From Clostridia bacterium (GTDB taxonomy: Bacteria; Bacillota; Clostridia; Oscillospirales; Acutalibacteraceae): 64,000 nt of DNA. Positions 62,169-64,000 of the stretch are shown in pieces. The notes below the pieces were generated by a model. The model did not search any database, was not told the DNA's origin, and saw only the letters and a list, made by a program, of their open reading frames with translations. Both the position numbers and the translations under genes were made by a program. Location of the stretch: NCBI GenBank assembly GCA_017410605.1, contig JAFQQN010000004.1, positions 43,586-107,585 on the forward strand, in the 5' to 3' direction. Each line of letters opens with the position of its first letter. Within the stretch, counting starts at the first letter, position 1.

Positions 62169-62439
62169 AAAACTGTTCAAAAGAATGCTTTTATTAGTAG
62201 TAATTGTCGCAATTATAGCTTTCGCTATGATATTTTTTGTTGTCTTCTTATTATCAAACAAAACGGCGGCAGAAGCTTTCATAATCACACTAAAGTTTTG
62301 GGGCATAACAGCAGTATGCGCAGGAATTGTTGAGCTAATTCGTAAACTGTGCAAAACAGAAATCGGAATAATCATTTGCTCTATTATAGGAATTCTCATC
62401 TTATATTTTATTTTCAACTATAAACACAATTTAATATAA
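62161..62439 (+). CDS. Small three-span membrane protein of the immunity region
   Basis: 92 residues, overlapping the previous gene by eight bases. Almost entirely hydrophobic: KRMLLLVVIVAIIAFAMIFF, a second around IITLKFWGITAVCAG, and a C-terminal IGIIICSIIGILILYFIF. Function unknown; co-transcribed with the repressor. Confidence 0.6.
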   Translation: MNRKLFKRMLLLVVIVAIIAFAMIFFVVFLLSNKTAAEAFIITLKFWGITAVCAGIVELIRKLCKTEIGIIICSIIGILILYFIFNYKHNLI

Positions 62440-62449
62440 AATAAAAAAT

Positions 62450-62566
62450 CCGCCCCGGTGCTGGAACACCGAAGCGGAGTGTACCGGACGGACCGATACA
62501 AAAAGTAGCCTGAGAAACTACGGAAGTATTGTATCATAAGCCGTCCTAAAAGTCAAGAAAGGACGG
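62450..62566 (+). ncRNA. Structured leader of the integrase gene
   Basis: Three consecutive hairpins in 117 bases: CCGCCCCGGTG / CACCGAAGCGG (62450-62477); a nested one with outer GATACAA / TTGTATC and inner GTAG / CTAC (62495-62535); and CCGTCCT / AGGACGG (62541-62566), whose right arm holds the AAAGGA ribosome site. The third stem would hide the ribosome site, so translational control of integrase is likely. Similar leaders precede integrases of other Firmicutes elements as far as I recall. Confidence 0.55.
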
Positions 62567-62573
62567 TATTTTT

Positions 62574-63695
62574 ATGCCCATTTATAAAACCGATAAGAAA
62601 AATAAAGAGGGTAAACAGCAATATAGGGTATGTGTTAATTATACTGACACCCACGGTAAGTACCGCCAAAAGACAAAGCTTGTGTATGGCTCGGCCGAGG
62701 CTAAGCTTGTCGAAATGGAACTCGCCAAATCCGTAGAGCAGAAAGAGGTTACATCAAACATAACCGTAGAACAACTTTATAGTAAATACATTGACACGCA
62801 TAAGCACGAAGTAAGAGAAGCAACAATACAAAAGATTGAGGATATAATGCAACGCTTCGTTATACCTTCGTTAGGTAAATACAGTTTAACTAAGCTTACG
62901 GTTCCGGTTCTCAGTGATTGGAAAAACGAAATCGCTGCCGGTGATTATAAAGCAAGGTATAAACAAAATATATACAGCACCTTCAGAGCCGTGCTGAATT
63001 TCGGTGTTAAAATGGAGTTAATACCGAAAAATCCTTTGACCATTGTTGGAAACTTTAAAGATAATTCCTTCGAGAAGCCACAGGACAAACTTCATTATTA
63101 CACCGTAGAGCAATTTAAGTCATTCATAGCCGAGGCTAAAAAAGATTGCCGATGTCTTAACGATTGGGGATATTATGTATTCTTTAATATAGCGTTTTAT
63201 ACCGGAATGCGAAAAGGTGAGATTAACGCCCTTAAATGGTCTGATATAGAGGGCAATATTATCCACATTCGCCGTTCGGTAGCGCAAAAAGTAAAAAACA
63301 AACCCATTGTAGAAACTCTACCAAAGAATAAATCCTCCTATAGAGACGTTCAAATTCCGTCTGTATTGCGTTTAATTCTTGACGAACATTACGCACGTCA
63401 CAAAGCGCAAAGAGGCTTTACAGAAGACTACAGAGTGTGTGGTGGTATAGCTTGTTTAGGTGATACATCAATATCAAATAAAAATATTAAATTTGCAACC
63501 GCCGCAGGGCTAGAGCCTATAAGAATTCACGATTTCAGACATTCCCACGCTTCGGTTTTGGTGAATAATGGCATTAATATACAAGAGGTTGCCCGGCGCC
63601 TAGGCCACAGTAAAGTTGAAATGACCTGGAATACCTATTCACATCTTTACCCTAAAGAAGAGGAAAGAGCAGTTGAAATATTAGAAAATTTATAA
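62574..63695 (+). CDS. int: Tyrosine-type phage integrase
   Basis: 373 residues. It has an N-terminal arm-binding domain (IYKTDKKNKEGKQQYRVCV), a core-binding domain (about 62-160) and a catalytic domain with R213 (GMRKGE), H319/R322 (HDFRHS), H345 (LGHS) and the nucleophile Y355 (NTYSHL). It catalyses integration at the tRNA-Pro 3' end. Its gene ends 61 bases before attR, and arm-type repeats follow its stop codon directly. Confidence 0.95.
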   Translation: MPIYKTDKKNKEGKQQYRVCVNYTDTHGKYRQKTKLVYGSAEAKLVEMELAKSVEQKEVTSNITVEQLYSKYIDTHKHEVREATIQKIEDIMQRFVIPSLGKYSLTKLTVPVLSDWKNEIAAGDYKARYKQNIYSTFRAVLNFGVKMELIPKNPLTIVGNFKDNSFEKPQDKLHYYTVEQFKSFIAEAKKDCRCLNDWGYYVFFNIAFYTGMRKGEINALKWSDIEGNIIHIRRSVAQKVKNKPIVETLPKNKSSYRDVQIPSVLRLILDEHYARHKAQRGFTEDYRVCGGIACLGDTSISNKNIKFATAAGLEPIRIHDFRHSHASVLVNNGINIQEVARRLGHSKVEMTWNTYSHLYPKEEERAVEILENL

Positions 63696-63696
63696 A

Positions 63697-63716
63697 ATTC
63701 GTGCAAAATTCGTGCA
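63697..63716. other. Integrase arm-type sites, right
   Basis: ATTCGTGCAAAATTCGTGCA starts directly after the integrase stop codon. It is the same pair as at 24497-24516 with C instead of T at two positions, about 41 bases inside the att core. Confidence 0.65.
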
Positions 63717-63749
63717 TAAAAAGAAAGAAACCGCTATTTCTAGCGGTTT
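63716..63749. terminator. Terminator between integrase and attR
   Basis: AAACCGCT / AGCGGTTT with an ATTTCT loop. T-rich tracts on both sides let it end the integrase transcript and also the tRNA copy transcribed from the right. The phage thus supplies a replacement for the terminator left behind at 24331. Confidence 0.75.
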
Positions 63750-63756
63750 TCTCTCG

Positions 63757-63778
63757 TTTTGGTCGAGGTGACGGGATT
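63757..63778. other. attR core
   Basis: Identical to attL 24364-24385. It continues into host sequence that still matches tRNA-Pro for 27 more bases. Confidence 0.88.
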
Positions 63779-63805
63779 CGAACACGCGACCTCTGCGTCC
63801 CGAAC
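63760..63805 (-). pseudogene. 3' half of a tRNA-Pro(CGG) gene
   Basis: On the minus strand the sequence from TTCGGGA (anticodon CGG loop, 63798-63804) through GACGCAGAGGTCGCG, the T arm and ACCTCGACCA matches a proline tRNA 3' half with encoded CCA. The 5' half is absent: the bases right of 63806 do not complete the anticodon stem or D arm. One T-stem pair is broken (GCGTG opposite CCCGT; functional copies have GCGGG). It is therefore a remnant. Confidence 0.75.
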
Positions 63806-63853
63806 AGCAAGATATAGTTGTTATTTAGTCATTTATACTACATATAGTGGTTT

Positions 63854-64000
63854 TTATTTCGAAAAACCATCGTCTTTGAGCATCTTGTCTCCAATGTTTC
63901 CGTGTGCTCCATACGGCTCTGTGGGTTGAAATGTGGTCGTGAAAACAATAAAAATTCCAATCCAAAACAACAGAATAACACAACAAAAATATGTGGTCAT
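63854..64000 (-). CDS. Small single-span membrane protein at the window edge
   Basis: 48 residues if started at the ATG of 64000; the true start may lie outside. One hydrophobic segment (CCVILLFWIGIFIVF) and a short polar end (YGAHGNIGDKMLKDDG). It lies beyond the prophage, beside the tRNA remnant, and may belong to another mobile element. Function unknown. Confidence 0.35.
   Translation of the reverse strand: MTTYFCCVILLFWIGIFIVFTTTFQPTEPYGAHGNIGDKMLKDDGFSK

Larger units (their letters stand above)
24364..63778. mobile_element. Prophage, probably short-tailed (podovirus-like), about 39.4 kb
   Basis: The element lies between 22-bp direct repeats. Integrase, CI-type repressor, Cro-like protein, recombination, replication, terminase, head, tail-fibre and lysis genes follow in a consistent order. 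Almost all genes run leftwards from the switch at 61 kb. There is no tape measure, tail tube or sheath. Portal, adaptor, beta-propeller-like tail protein and two internal virion proteins are present instead. No broken essential gene was seen, so it may be inducible. Confidence 0.93.

Noticed and set aside
63760..63805. Functional tRNA-Pro gene
   Set aside because: The 5' half cannot be found to the right and a T-stem pair is broken.
1..64000. Alternative genetic code with TGA sense
   Set aside because: TGA ends many intact genes in this window, including rubredoxin, so code 11 applies.

Overview
The window comes from a low-GC, Gram-positive anaerobe of the class Clostridia. The evidence is strong AGGAGG-type ribosome sites, a T-box leader, a sortase-anchored surface protein with an SPQTG motif, a diiron flavoprotein/rubredoxin oxygen-defence pair, lipoprotein ABC transporters and TGA used as an ordinary stop. 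About 24 kb of host chromosome (1-24,360) is followed by a nearly complete 39.4 kb prophage (24,364-63,778). The last 220 bases are host or other-element DNA carrying a broken tRNA-Pro.

Host region. 1-2.7 kb: a two-gene ABC exporter. 2.8-4.7 kb: a DUF4838 carbohydrate-active protein split by an in-frame TGA. 5.0-7.0 kb: an FprA-type flavodiiron protein fused to flavin reductase and rubredoxin domains, with a free rubredoxin. Their promoter carries a near-perfect PerR box over its -10. 7.0-7.36 kb: four 92-bp tandem repeats that begin inside the rubredoxin stop region. 7.4-9.2 kb: a ZIP metal transporter and an unknown membrane protein. 9.2-15.2 kb: two tandem ABC importer cassettes of the TrpXYZ type. 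The upstream one lies behind a T-box whose likely specifier codon is UGG (tryptophan); the second has its own promoter and no T-box. 15.4-24.2 kb: a LuxR-type regulator with an extra N-terminal HTH, a small cysteine-containing protein, and a 2,333-residue von Willebrand A adhesin with about nine pilin-like modules.

Prophage. It is bounded by a 22-bp direct repeat (attL 24,364-24,385; attR 63,757-63,778) equal to the 3' end of a tRNA-Pro. Matching 20-bp integrase arm-site pairs lie just inside both ends. The right end has the integrase behind a structured leader, a CI/S24 repressor and a Cro-like gene on divergent promoters with shared operators. Leftward on the minus strand come a recombination and replication module (RecE-like nuclease, RecT-like annealase, SSB, ERCC4 nuclease, CHC2 primase, DUF927 helicase), a probable iteron origin, and many small zinc-ribbon or accessory genes, including YopX, an ASCH-like protein, Lar-like proteins and an RLIG1-like RNA ligase. 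Then follow a late regulator and late promoter, terminase, scaffold, coat, portal, adaptor, a beta-propeller-like tail protein, two internal virion proteins, baseplate/fibre genes, holins and endolysin. No tape measure, tail tube or sheath is present, so the particle is probably short-tailed (podovirus-like). The 2,356-residue polyvalent protein (ADP-ribosyltransferase-like domain, HEIGH zincin, LPD38-like region) fits a protein ejected into the host cell.

The strongest leads are this polyvalent ejection protein, the phage RNA ligase, the iteron origin, the PerR box on the flavodiiron operon, the 92-bp repeats, the nested att/tRNA-remnant arrangement, and the duplicated Trp transporter with different leaders. 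All family names come from reading motifs, not from database searches.
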